From the NCBI GenBank assembly GCA_013043915.1, contig JABEVH010000222.1, positions 1 through 10,313 on the forward strand: 10,313 nt of DNA, written 5' to 3'. Both the position numbers and the translations under genes were made by a program. Each line of letters opens with the position of its first letter. The first letter of the stretch is position 1. The notes under the pieces were generated by a model. It saw nothing but the letters and a program-made list of their open reading frames with translations, was not told where the DNA came from and did not search any database. The DNA is from Pseudomonadales bacterium. Lineage in GTDB: Bacteria > Pseudomonadota > Gammaproteobacteria > Pseudomonadales > Moraxellaceae. Shown here one piece after another: positions 1-7,702 of the stretch.

Positions 1-7
1 GGTAAGT

Positions 8-31
8 CGTGTGGATGGCAACATCCACACG
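8..31. repeat. Perfect inverted repeat, 10-bp arms, 4-nt loop
   Basis: Positions 8-17 (CGTGTGGATG) and 22-31 (CATCCACACG) are perfect reverse complements separated by GCAA. On the + strand the loop fits the GNRA tetraloop pattern. There is no T-run on either side, so it is not a standard intrinsic terminator. It lies beyond the 3' end of the minus-strand porin relic and could be a REP-like palindrome, a protein site or an RNA hairpin. I saw no second copy in the window. The hairpin is seen directly; any function is unknown. Confidence 0.6.
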
Positions 32-54
32 CTCTGGTCGTTGACCCGAGAAAC

Positions 55-89
55 CCCAGCTACAACGCTTTTGGGCGTTTAGCTGCGGG
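55..89 (-). terminator. Bulged hairpin at the 3' end of the porin relic, possible terminator
   Basis: Positions 55-68 pair with 75-89 through three blocks: 64-68 with 75-79, 58-62 with 80-84, and 55-57 with 87-89. There is one bulged C (63) and a two-base bulge (85-86), with a six-base loop (69-74). Read on the minus strand it is followed only by a weak GGGTTTC tract, so termination is plausible but not strong. It encodes the last codons and the stop of the minus-strand porin-relic frame, which suggests that the relic's coding sequence was fused to what was once its downstream terminator. Confidence 0.35.
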
Positions 90-984
90 AGCTTTCATAT
101 CAATATTGGTTTGAGGGTCATAACGTAGACCTAGCGATAGGTTGGCCTGGTTGATGGGGGCATCGATTAGACTGTCAATGGCATTAATCTGGGTGGCAAC
201 ACTGGCTTGGCTAGTGGAAGCCAGCGTAGGTAGATGGTAGGCATTGATATTCCAATAGCGTGTATACATCGCATAAGGCGTCAGTGGACCCCAACTCCAC
301 CCCAGCAGCATGTTGTAGCCACGGACATCTTGTATCAAGGCGGTCGTTAGGTGCCGATTAATATACTCAGCCTGAAATAACCAAGGATCATTGCGTAGGG
401 TATAGGCCAGATCAAGAAAATCAGCGGAGATGCCCTGGTTCGGGGTTTGTGCATTGATCGTGCTGGCGCCTGTAACACCCGAGGATGCCAACGTATTTAA
501 AGTTGCATGGAAATTATCAAGCAGCTGACTATTTGCGGAAATTTCTGTTCTCGAATAAGCCACCTGCCAGTTCTGGTAGCCATGATCAAGTGTAAGCCTC
601 AAACCATTCGTACGGAAGTGATACTGTGTGACCGCTTCGGTATAGTCAAAAATACTCTGGTTCTGCTCACCTGAGTCGATATTGATATGCCAGAGTTGAC
701 GACCCATCAGATTGTTGCCGTGATATCACCTGGACGGTTGCATTAACCCAAGAGCGCAGTTGAGTATCTGCCTGTACGCCAAATAATGAGTCAGTCAGAG
801 CACTGCGTCGCGTAGTGTACCCTACGCCGCTGGTCTCCTGGACAGTTGAGGTGTAGTCAATGCCACGATTGTTGTTCTGATCAATGGCTAACGTACCAAA
901 ACCTGATAAATGAACAAGGTCATCAGCTTGGGCTGAGGATTCCAGAAAAAATATTAGGATTCCCACCAAGATCCCTGTTTTCAT
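60..984 (-). pseudogene. Broken outer-membrane porin-like gene
   Basis: Two minus-strand frames together read as a porin-like beta-barrel protein. The first begins at the ATG at 982-984, preceded by a GAGG ribosome binding site. It encodes a signal peptide of about 20 residues (MKTGILVGILIFFLESSAQA) and an N-terminal barrel segment with VHLSGFGTLAID and WVNATVQVISRQQSDG. It runs out of frame near 667. The second frame, shifted by one base, runs from about 707 down to 60 and holds barrel-like strands (NWQVAYSRTEIS, WLFQAEYINRH, LTPYAMYTRYW, LSLGLRYDPQTNIDMK). From my knowledge of such porins, roughly 100 residues expected between the halves are missing. The C-terminus ends in a lysine/proline-rich tail instead of the usual final strand with terminal Phe. 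This indicates a frameshift plus internal and terminal deletions, so the gene is probably dead. No substrate can be assigned. The porin-like identity is recalled from family patterns, not searched. Confidence 0.6.
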
Positions 985-1092
985 CCCTGCCTCACTGGCC
1001 ACGACGAGCTCGATTTAGCATAACAGTAATATCCGAATCTGCCATAAAGCGGCATACTGATACGTATTCCATGTTAAGCACAGGGAAGGTTA

Positions 1093-1120
1093 TGGCAAAG
1101 TACAAGCATCGCGTTAGAAT
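1093..1120 (+). promoter_or_regulatory. Possible sigma-70-type promoter for ftsK
   Basis: TGGCAA at 1093-1098 and TAGAAT at 1115-1120 are separated by 16 bp and resemble -35 and -10 boxes. A transcript from here would begin near 1127, after the ATG at 1123 but before the better-supplied ATG at 1165. That agrees with the later start for FtsK. Both boxes deviate from consensus, so this is only a candidate. Confidence 0.3.
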
Positions 1121-1155
1121 ACATGCCTGATTCGTTAGATGAGTGTGTTGTGACC

Positions 1156-1160
1156 AAGGA
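1156..1160 (+). promoter_or_regulatory. Ribosome binding site supporting the 1165 start of ftsK
   Basis: AAGGA lies four bases upstream of the ATG at 1165-1167. The upstream in-frame ATG at 1123 has no purine-rich site before it, so this motif decides between the two starts. Confidence 0.55.
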
Positions 1161-1164
1161 AGCC

Positions 1165-3615
1165 ATGGTTGTTCAAGGTGTGAGTATAGGTAGGCGGCTG
1201 GTCTGGATAGAGGCTGCACTATGGTGGTTGGCGGCCATACTGCTGATCATGGCTTTGTTGACGCACAGCAACACTGACCCGGGCTGGACACATAGTGCCA
1301 GCGGTTCCTCGGTAACTAATGCCTTGGGGCTTGCGGGCGCCTGGGTTTCTGATGTCATGATCGCCTTGTTGGGTCCTGTTTGCTGGCTAGTGCCTGTTTT
1401 TTTATTGCAAGCTCCTGTTCAGCGACTCAAAGGAGATCATGCACAGGATAGTCTTTGGGTATTTCGCTTTCTTGGCTTAGGTGTTGCCTTGATTGCCTTT
1501 GCAGCGCTGGCCCGACTGCATTTTAAGCGACATTCCGACTTCTTGGTTAACGGTTCCGGTGGACTTGTCGGTGAATTATTAGGTGTTGCTGGCTGGCATG
1601 CCATGGGATTGGCGGGCAGCACCGTGTTGTTTTTAGGATGTGCCCTGATTGGTTTCGTGGTGGCTTTTGATGTTGACATGTTGTTGGTCACAGAATGGGT
1701 AGGAAGACCTTTGTTGTGGGTTTTAGAATCCATGGTTCACTATGTGGCTAGTCAAGTACATGGACTATACTCAGCTTGGCAACAGCGTATGCAGATGCGT
1801 CAGGAATTTCGAGAACAGCAGGAAAAATTCTCACTGCACATCAGTAATCCTAAAGTGAAGCAACAACTGGCCAAGGAACGTGAAGAGCCCAAGGTAGGGC
1901 ATCTCAGTGCCTTGGAAGATACCCCCGTTAAGGTGCCTGTCATTCCCGTGTCATCGCCTGTCTTGCCTGAGCAGACCAATCCTTTCACAGCTTCCAAGTC
2001 TTCGCTGAAAAAAGTTGTTCCTAAGCCACAGCCAACGATTCATGCGGCTGTGACATCGTTAGAACCCAGTTTGCGGGCTGAACGAGAACGACAATTTACA
2101 TTGTTTGAAGGACTGCCTACCAACTCGGACCTCCCCGCAGTTAGTTTGCTCGATGCTCCGGATCATTCACGTAAGCGCGGTTATAGCCAGGAAACCCTGG
2201 AAGGTCTGTCTCGGTTGCTTGAACTTAAACTGAAAGAGTTCAATGTTGATGCTGATGTGACCGCTGTGCAACCTGGGCCGGTGATCACCCGTTTTGAGAT
2301 TCAGCCGGCTCCGGGTGTCAAAGTCGCTCGTATCAGCAATATCGCTAAGGATCTGGCGCGATCTTTGGCAGTCATCTCGGTGCGTGTGGTGGAGGTCATC
2401 CCGGGTAAGTCGGTGGTGGGGATTGAGATTCCCAATGAGAATCGTGAAATCGTTCGTCTTTCCGAGGTGCTCTCCTCGGCAGAATATGATAGTCGTGAAT
2501 CGCCACTGACTCTGGTGCTGGGTAAGGATATAGGTGGTCGTCCTGTTGTGGCTGATCTGGCTCGTATGCCACATTTATTGGTGGCGGGCACTACAGGTTC
2601 CGGTAAATCGGTGGGTGTGAATGCCATGTTGCTCAGCATCCTTTACAAAGCGACCCCGGAACAAGTTCGTTTGATCATGATTGATCCTAAGATGCTGGAA
2701 TTGTCTGTTTACGATGGTATTCCGCATTTACTGACTCCGGTGGTGACGGATATGAAAGAAGCGGCTAACGCCCTGCGTTGGTCCGTGGCAGAAATGGAAC
2801 GACGGTATAAACTCCTGTCCAAGATGGGTGTGCGTAATCTGGCCGGGTACAACAAAAAAATCAATGAAGCCAATCAGGCGGGTACGCCTATTCGTGACCC
2901 TTTGTGGCGCCCGGAAGATACAGGATTGCAGGAAGAAGCTCCCTGGCTGATGCCACTACCGTTTATCGTGGTGGTGGTTGATGAGTTTGCCGACATGATG
3001 ATGGTAGTGGGCAAAAAGGTGGAAGAACTTATAGCCCGTATTGCCCAGAAAGCCCGTGCAGCAGGAATACACTTGATTTTAGCTACGCAACGCCCCTCGG
3101 TCGATGTGATCACTGGACTGATCAAGGCCAATATACCCACCCGTATTGCATTTCAGGTTTCCAGCAAAATTGATTCGCGCACCATTCTTGACCAGGGTGG
3201 CGCCGATCAGTTGTTAGGACAGGGGGATATGCTTTTTCTGCCTCCCGGTAGCGGCTTGCCTGAGCGTGTGCATGGGGCTTTTGTTGCCGATGAGGAGGTG
3301 CACAGAGTTTGTAATCATTGGCGTTCTCGTGGAAGTCCTGAGTACATCGATGAGATTCTTGAAGGCAGTTATGAGGTGAGTGACTCGGGCCAGGGCACGG
3401 ATGGGGAAGAGAATGCCGAGCAGGATCCTCTGTATGATCAAGCGGTAGCATTTGTTCTGGAGACACGACGGGCTTCCACCTCCTTTGTACAAAGAAAGTT
3501 CAAGATAGGCTACAACCGGGCCGCTCGGCTGGTCGAGGCTATGGAGGCTTCCGGAGTGGTCAGTTCCATGCAAAGTAATGGCCAGCGTGAAGTGCTGGTC
3601 CCCCATCGTGAATAG
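1165..3615 (+). CDS. ftsK: DNA translocase FtsK
   Basis: Septum-anchored, ATP-driven DNA pump that moves the terminus region during division and activates XerCD recombination at dif. From the ATG at 1165 the protein has 816 residues; an in-frame ATG at 1123 would add 14. About four membrane segments occupy the first ~175 residues, the first being WIEAALWWLAAILLIMALL. A hydrophilic linker of roughly 150 residues follows, much shorter than in E. coli FtsK. The RecA-like motor has Walker A GTTGSGKS at about residue 475 and Walker B VVVVDEFADMM with its Asp at about 606. The C-terminal winged-helix gamma domain carries RRASTSFVQRKFKIGYNRAA, very like the KOPS-reading domain of E. coli. All domains look intact. 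The stop codon overlaps the lolA ribosome binding site, so the two are probably one transcript. Family assignment is very secure; the start is an inference. Confidence 0.97.
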   Translation: MVVQGVSIGRRLVWIEAALWWLAAILLIMALLTHSNTDPGWTHSASGSSVTNALGLAGAWVSDVMIALLGPVCWLVPVFLLQAPVQRLKGDHAQDSLWVFRFLGLGVALIAFAALARLHFKRHSDFLVNGSGGLVGELLGVAGWHAMGLAGSTVLFLGCALIGFVVAFDVDMLLVTEWVGRPLLWVLESMVHYVASQVHGLYSAWQQRMQMRQEFREQQEKFSLHISNPKVKQQLAKEREEPKVGHLSALEDTPVKVPVIPVSSPVLPEQTNPFTASKSSLKKVVPKPQPTIHAAVTSLEPSLRAERERQFTLFEGLPTNSDLPAVSLLDAPDHSRKRGYSQETLEGLSRLLELKLKEFNVDADVTAVQPGPVITRFEIQPAPGVKVARISNIAKDLARSLAVISVRVVEVIPGKSVVGIEIPNENREIVRLSEVLSSAEYDSRESPLTLVLGKDIGGRPVVADLARMPHLLVAGTTGSGKSVGVNAMLLSILYKATPEQVRLIMIDPKMLELSVYDGIPHLLTPVVTDMKEAANALRWSVAEMERRYKLLSKMGVRNLAGYNKKINEANQAGTPIRDPLWRPEDTGLQEEAPWLMPLPFIVVVVDEFADMMMVVGKKVEELIARIAQKARAAGIHLILATQRPSVDVITGLIKANIPTRIAFQVSSKIDSRTILDQGGADQLLGQGDMLFLPPGSGLPERVHGAFVADEEVHRVCNHWRSRGSPEYIDEILEGSYEVSDSGQGTDGEENAEQDPLYDQAVAFVLETRRASTSFVQRKFKIGYNRAARLVEAMEASGVVSSMQSNGQREVLVPHRE

Positions 3616-3624
3616 GAGTTTTTG

Positions 3625-4248
3625 ATGAAATTTTCAACCTTGCTGGCCGGATTATGCTTGCTGACCAGTGTTTGGGTGCATGCTGATGATCAGGCTGTAC
3701 AGCAACTCAATCAATTATTGATGCACATCGATGATGCCAAGGCTCATTTTACCCAGCACATTATCGATACACGAGGGGTGCGTGGTCGTGATTTTAGCGG
3801 CACCATGCAGGTTAAACGTCCCGGATATTTTCGCTGGGATACCCAGCAGCCCTATGCCCAGACCATTGTGGCCGATGGTCACAAGGTATGGGTTTATGAC
3901 CCGGACTTAAACCAGGTGCTGATTGAAGCCATGGATAAGCAAGTAGGTAATACCCCCGCCTTGCTATTAAGCAGCGATACCCAGCGACTGGCAAAAAACT
4001 TTGAAGTGACCTCAGAACCAGTTCCAGCAGGTGAAGCCTCGTTTTTATTAAAACCAAAATCCTCCGATGCGATGTTTGAAGCCATGCGTGTCAAGTTTGC
4101 GCAAGGGGTGATTACGGAGATGCAGCTAAAGGACAGCATGGGTCAGAAAACACGCATTCAGTTTTCTGATGTTCATTATCATCAGAAACTGGATCTCCAT
4201 GTTTTTCAGTTTAAGATTCCCCAGGGTGCGGACGTCGTTCAACAATGA
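3625..4248 (+). CDS. lolA: Outer-membrane lipoprotein carrier protein LolA
   Basis: Periplasmic chaperone that accepts lipoproteins released by the LolCDE transporter and delivers them to LolB at the outer membrane. The product has 207 residues, close to the E. coli length. Its first 20 residues form a Sec signal peptide (MKFSTLLAGLCLLTSVWVHA), with likely cleavage before DDQ. The mature part has the LolA barrel signature, including FSGTMQVKRPGYFRWDTQQP and IVADGHKVWVYDPDLNQVLI. I chose the ATG at 3625 rather than the adjacent TTG at 3622 because AGGAG at 3614-3618 sits six bases before it. Only nine bases separate it from the ftsK stop, and rarA follows after 17 bases, the usual gammaproteobacterial order. 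Confidence 0.95.
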   Translation: MKFSTLLAGLCLLTSVWVHADDQAVQQLNQLLMHIDDAKAHFTQHIIDTRGVRGRDFSGTMQVKRPGYFRWDTQQPYAQTIVADGHKVWVYDPDLNQVLIEAMDKQVGNTPALLLSSDTQRLAKNFEVTSEPVPAGEASFLLKPKSSDAMFEAMRVKFAQGVITEMQLKDSMGQKTRIQFSDVHYHQKLDLHVFQFKIPQGADVVQQ

Positions 4249-4265
4249 TCAGGGCAGGTTAGACG

Positions 4266-5567
4266 GTGTCTGATTTATTTAGCGTCGCGCCAACACCCCC
4301 TTTGGCTGAAGCACTGAGACCGGCCTCATTAGACGAGGTCATCGGCCAGGCCCACCTGCTTGGGGAGGGTAAACCCCTCAGGTTAGCATTTCAGTCAGGG
4401 AAAGCACATTCCATGATCTTATGGGGGCCGCCCGGGGTAGGCAAAACCACGTTGGCAAGGTTGACCGCTCAGGCCTTTGATGGTGAATTTATCGCGCTGT
4501 CAGCAGTTTTTGCGGGTGTCAAAGACATCAGGGCCGCCATGGAGCAGGCACAACTGAACCTGGATCAGGGCAGGCACACGATCCTGTTCGTCGATGAAAT
4601 TCACAGGTTCAACAAATCCCAACAAGATGCGCTGCTTCCTTATGTCGAGTCGGGGCTGGTTACCTTCATAGGTGCGACGACGGAGAATCCTTCTTTTGAG
4701 GTGAACTCGGCTTTACTGTCCCGTGCCCAGGTCTATGTACTGAAGTCGTTGGCTGAGGATGAATTGAAACTGTTATTAAAACGGGCTCAAACCAAAGCAT
4801 TGGGTTCTCTTGAGTTCGAGGCTCAGGCAGTCGACACGATCATAGGCTATGCCGATGGTGATGCTCGAAGGTTTTTGAACCTGTTGGAACAGTGTGCATC
4901 AGCTGCAGGTAGTTCAGGTGTACAAAAAATTGATACTGAATTTATTCAGAATGCGTTAACACTGAACAGTAGGCGTTTTGATAAGGGTGGAGATAACTTT
5001 TACGATCAGATTTCGGCCTTGCATAAGTCCGTGCGTGGATCCAACCCTGATGCAGCGCTGTATTGGTTATGCAGGATGCTTGATGGCGGAGCAGATCCCC
5101 GCTATTTAGCCAGAAGAATCGTTCGTATGGCTTGGGAAGACATTGGACTGGCTGATCCAAGAGCCATGCAGATAGCCCATGATGCGGCAACTACGTATGA
5201 GCGTTTAGGTAGCCCGGAAGGTGAGCTCGCCTTGGGACAAGCTGTTATTTATTTGGCAGTTGCAGCCAAAAGCAATGCTGGCTACCTAGCCTACAACCAG
5301 GCAAGGGCCTTTGTGAAGCAGGATAAAAGCCGTGAGGTTCCTGTTCACCTCAGAAATGCACCCACCAAGCTGATGAAGGAACTGGGCTATGGGCATGAGT
5401 ATAGATATGCCCATGATGAACCCCATGCCTATGCTGCAGGGGAAACCTATCTGCCAGACGGCATGACGGAGCCACGTTGGTATCAGCCTGTGCCACGGGG
5501 ACTTGAAATCAGGATTGGTGAAAAAATGGCGCAGATGAAGCAATGGGATGAGGATGTGAACCAGTAA
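4266..5567 (+). CDS. rarA: Replication-associated recombination protein RarA (MgsA), AAA+ ATPase
   Basis: AAA+ ATPase of the RarA/WRNIP1 family, which acts at stalled replication forks and is related to clamp-loader subunits. The protein has 433 residues, close to E. coli RarA. Visible motifs in order are RPASLDEVIGQAHLLG (about 18-33), Walker A GPPGVGKTT (54-62), Walker B LFVDEIHRF (107-115), sensor 1 GATTENPSF (136-144) and an arginine-finger candidate in LLSRAQVY (Arg153). The C-terminal half contains the family's oligomerisation region, with GADPRYLARRIVRMAWEDIG and YLPDGMTEPRWYQP. The start is a GTG with a weak AGG-containing ribosome binding site about eight bases upstream. It lies 17 bases after lolA, so coupled expression with ftsK and lolA is likely. 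No damage is seen. Confidence 0.95.
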   Translation: MSDLFSVAPTPPLAEALRPASLDEVIGQAHLLGEGKPLRLAFQSGKAHSMILWGPPGVGKTTLARLTAQAFDGEFIALSAVFAGVKDIRAAMEQAQLNLDQGRHTILFVDEIHRFNKSQQDALLPYVESGLVTFIGATTENPSFEVNSALLSRAQVYVLKSLAEDELKLLLKRAQTKALGSLEFEAQAVDTIIGYADGDARRFLNLLEQCASAAGSSGVQKIDTEFIQNALTLNSRRFDKGGDNFYDQISALHKSVRGSNPDAALYWLCRMLDGGADPRYLARRIVRMAWEDIGLADPRAMQIAHDAATTYERLGSPEGELALGQAVIYLAVAAKSNAGYLAYNQARAFVKQDKSREVPVHLRNAPTKLMKELGYGHEYRYAHDEPHAYAAGETYLPDGMTEPRWYQPVPRGLEIRIGEKMAQMKQWDEDVNQ

Positions 5568-5662
5568 AAACTAATGGTTTTCGGTCAGTCAGTCAGTTGG
5601 CTGGTTTTGTCTTGCAGAGACTAGAGTCGTCGTTATACGGCTATGGGGCAGCAGGGGAAGTG

Positions 5663-6265
5663 ATGAGTTCGATGGAAAAGAATCGGCTGGAGGCCTTCAG
5701 TGATGGAGTCTTGGCCATCATTATTACTATCATGGTGCTGGAGCTAAAAGTTCCTCATGGTGAGGATATTACGGCCCTGCTTCCTCTGTGGCCAACAGCG
5801 CTGAGCTATGTGCTGAGTTTTGTTTATGTCGGAATTTATTGGAATAATCATCACCATATGATGCAGGTCACGCATGGTGTCAACGGCGCCGTACTCTGGT
5901 CAAACCTGCATTTATTGTTTTGGTTGTCGCTATTGCCGTTTACAACGGGCTGGATGGGAGTAAATCATTTTACGCGCTGGCCGACTCTGGTCTACGGGTT
6001 GAACTTGTTGTTGTGTGCCTTGGCTTATTTTATCCTGCAAACGACGTTAATTCGCCTGCAAGGACCTGATAGCCTTTTGGCCCGAGCCATAGGCCGCGAT
6101 TGGAAAGGTAAGTCTTCCCCTGTGCTGTATGTGTTGGGCATCGTGGCAGCGTGGTTACATGCTCCCCGTCTGGGCATGTTGTTTTTTATTCTGGTATTAC
6201 TGCTCTGGTTGGTGCCAGATAGCCGTATGGAAAGAGTGCTTTCAGATCATTCGAGACATCCTTAG
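5663..6265 (+). CDS. TMEM175/DUF1211-family integral membrane protein, likely potassium channel
   Basis: The first membrane segment carries the family hallmark RxxxFSD (here RLEAFSDGVLAIIITIMVLE), in which FSD and nearby hydrophobic residues line the pore in characterised TMEM175 channels. A second family-like motif, GIYWNNHHHMM, ends the second helix. I count about six hydrophobic segments over 201 residues, the usual bacterial form, which assembles as a tetramer. I chose the ATG at 5663 because GGGGAAG lies just upstream and family members start only a few residues before this motif; the frame stays open back to a TTG at 5597 without a good start. The gene lies between rarA and serS, 95 bp after rarA and 163 bp before serS. 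Potassium selectivity is inferred from the family, and the physiological role is unknown. Confidence 0.85.
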   Translation: MSSMEKNRLEAFSDGVLAIIITIMVLELKVPHGEDITALLPLWPTALSYVLSFVYVGIYWNNHHHMMQVTHGVNGAVLWSNLHLLFWLSLLPFTTGWMGVNHFTRWPTLVYGLNLLLCALAYFILQTTLIRLQGPDSLLARAIGRDWKGKSSPVLYVLGIVAAWLHAPRLGMLFFILVLLLWLVPDSRMERVLSDHSRHP

Positions 6266-6415
6266 TACACTTTGCTGTTTGTCTTGCTTTTTTAAGGTCG
6301 TCTGGGTGATCCAGGAACGGTGTTTCAACAGGAAAAAGCATCATAAACATAAGTGGGCACCTTAACCAAGGCGTGTTGGTTTGGGCTATCATGAACGCTT
6401 TGAAAGCTGGGAAAT

Positions 6416-6421
6416 AAAGGA
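6416..6421 (+). promoter_or_regulatory. Ribosome binding site fixing the serS start
   Basis: AAAGGA lies seven bases before the ATG at 6429. The frame is open further upstream to a TTG at 6381, but this site and the alignment of the N-terminus MLDPKLLRTD with other seryl-tRNA synthetases fix the start at 6429. Confidence 0.75.
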
Positions 6422-6428
6422 TATTGGC

Positions 6429-7700
6429 ATGCTGGACCCCAAACTGTTACGTACGGATATAGATGTTGTCGCTGAACGCTTGCGTTTGCGGGCGATGGAA
6501 CTTGATATTGCCAGGTTCCAGACGTTGGAAGAGCAGCGCCGTCAGATACAGACCGAGACGGAATCGTTGCAAGCTGAACGTAACCGTGGTTCGCGCGAAA
6601 TTGGCAAGTTGCGTGCTCAGGGAGAAAATACCGATGCCCCTATGCAACGTATGCAAGTTATCAACGATCGTTTGGTGGGACTTGCTCAGCAGTTGCAGGA
6701 TGTGCAAAACGAGTTGGAACAGTTTCTACTGAGTCTGCCCAATCTGCCTCATAGCAGCGTGCCAGCCGGGCAGGGTGAAGCTGATAATGTAGAAATTAGG
6801 CGAGTAGGTTTGCCTAAACCAATGACTTTTAAGGCGAAAGATCATGTAGATCTGGGCGAGGCCATGGGGCTTCTGGATGCTGAAGTGGCGGTTAAGCTGA
6901 CCGGGTCGCGCTTTACTGTGCTAAAAGCAGGATTGGCACGCATGCATCGGGCTTTGATTCAGTTCATGCTGGATATACATACTCAGGAACATGGCTATGA
7001 AGAAGTTTATGTTCCTTATCTGGTCAATGCCGATAGCTTACGTGGCACCGGACAGCTTCCCAAGTTTGCCGATGATTTATTCAAACTTGCTGGCGACAAG
7101 CCCTACTATTTAATACCCACAGCCGAGGTTCCTGTGACCAACCTCGTGCGTGACTGTATCCTGGATGAGGCCGATTTGCCTCGCCGTTATGTCTGTCATA
7201 CGCCATGTTTTCGTTCAGAAGCAGGTAGTTACGGTCGTGATACCCGTGGCATGATACGTCAGCATCAGTTCGAGAAAGTGGAGTTGGTTCATATGGTTCG
7301 GCCGGAAGATTCTTACGCTGCTCTGGAAACCTTGACCGGTCATGCTGAAACTATTTTACAGCGTTTGGAGCTTCCCTATCGCGTCGTCAGTTTGTGTGGC
7401 ACGGATCTAGGATTTTCCTCGGCAAAAACCTATGACCTCGAAGTCTGGTTACCAGGTCAGGATAAGTACCGTGAAATCTCTTCTTGTTCCAATTTTGAAG
7501 CGTTTCAGGCTAGGCGTATGCAGGCGCGTTGGCGCTCTGCAGGTGGTAAGCCTGAGCTTATGCATACCCTCAACGGTTCAGCTTTGGCAGTAGGCCGCAC
7601 ACTGGTCGCTATTTTAGAAAATTATCAGGATGAGGGTGGGCGAGTGGCTATTCCTGCGGCCTTGCAACCCTATATGTCAGGCATGCGTGTGCTGGAATAA
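6429..7700 (+). CDS. serS: Seryl-tRNA synthetase
   Basis: Class II aminoacyl-tRNA synthetase that charges tRNA-Ser, and also tRNA-Sec where present, with serine. The 423-residue product begins MLDPKLLRTD, the standard N-terminus. An antiparallel coiled-coil arm that contacts the long variable arm of tRNA-Ser spans roughly residues 25-105. The catalytic domain shows the serine-binding TAEVP (231-235), motif 2 CFRSEAGSYGRDTRGMIRQH (260-279, with ATP-contacting Arg262) and motif 3 LNGSALAVGRTL (381-392, with Arg390). All expected residues are present. cysG begins two bases after the stop, so the two are almost certainly co-transcribed and perhaps translationally coupled. Confidence 0.98.
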   Translation: MLDPKLLRTDIDVVAERLRLRAMELDIARFQTLEEQRRQIQTETESLQAERNRGSREIGKLRAQGENTDAPMQRMQVINDRLVGLAQQLQDVQNELEQFLLSLPNLPHSSVPAGQGEADNVEIRRVGLPKPMTFKAKDHVDLGEAMGLLDAEVAVKLTGSRFTVLKAGLARMHRALIQFMLDIHTQEHGYEEVYVPYLVNADSLRGTGQLPKFADDLFKLAGDKPYYLIPTAEVPVTNLVRDCILDEADLPRRYVCHTPCFRSEAGSYGRDTRGMIRQHQFEKVELVHMVRPEDSYAALETLTGHAETILQRLELPYRVVSLCGTDLGFSSAKTYDLEVWLPGQDKYREISSCSNFEAFQARRMQARWRSAGGKPELMHTLNGSALAVGRTLVAILENYQDEGGRVAIPAALQPYMSGMRVLE

Positions 7701-7702
7701 GT

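Noticed and set aside
2..31. GTAAG at position 2 as another IS66 end bounding the porin relic
   Set aside because: Similarity to the IS66 end at 10046 stops after five bases, and no IS66 coding sequence follows.
1123..1164. ATG at 1123 as the ftsK start, adding 14 residues
   Set aside because: It has no ribosome binding site and overlaps the likely promoter region; the ATG at 1165 has AAGGA at good spacing.
4362..4369. GGGGAGGG, a match to the KOPS motif GGGNAGGG that orients FtsK, inside rarA
   Set aside because: With seven fixed bases, about one match is expected by chance in 10 kb on two strands. A single hit says nothing about polarity.
5566..5580. AAAAC/GTTTT hairpin right after rarA
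   Set aside because: The stem is five A/T-rich pairs with no following T-run, too weak for a terminator.
5582..5595. Tandem GTCA repeats between rarA and the channel gene
   Set aside because: Only about three units, without a hairpin or a known role; most likely chance.
6391..6417. Nine-codon ATG frame just upstream of serS as a possible attenuator peptide
   Set aside because: It contains no serine codons and has no accompanying terminator/antiterminator hairpins.
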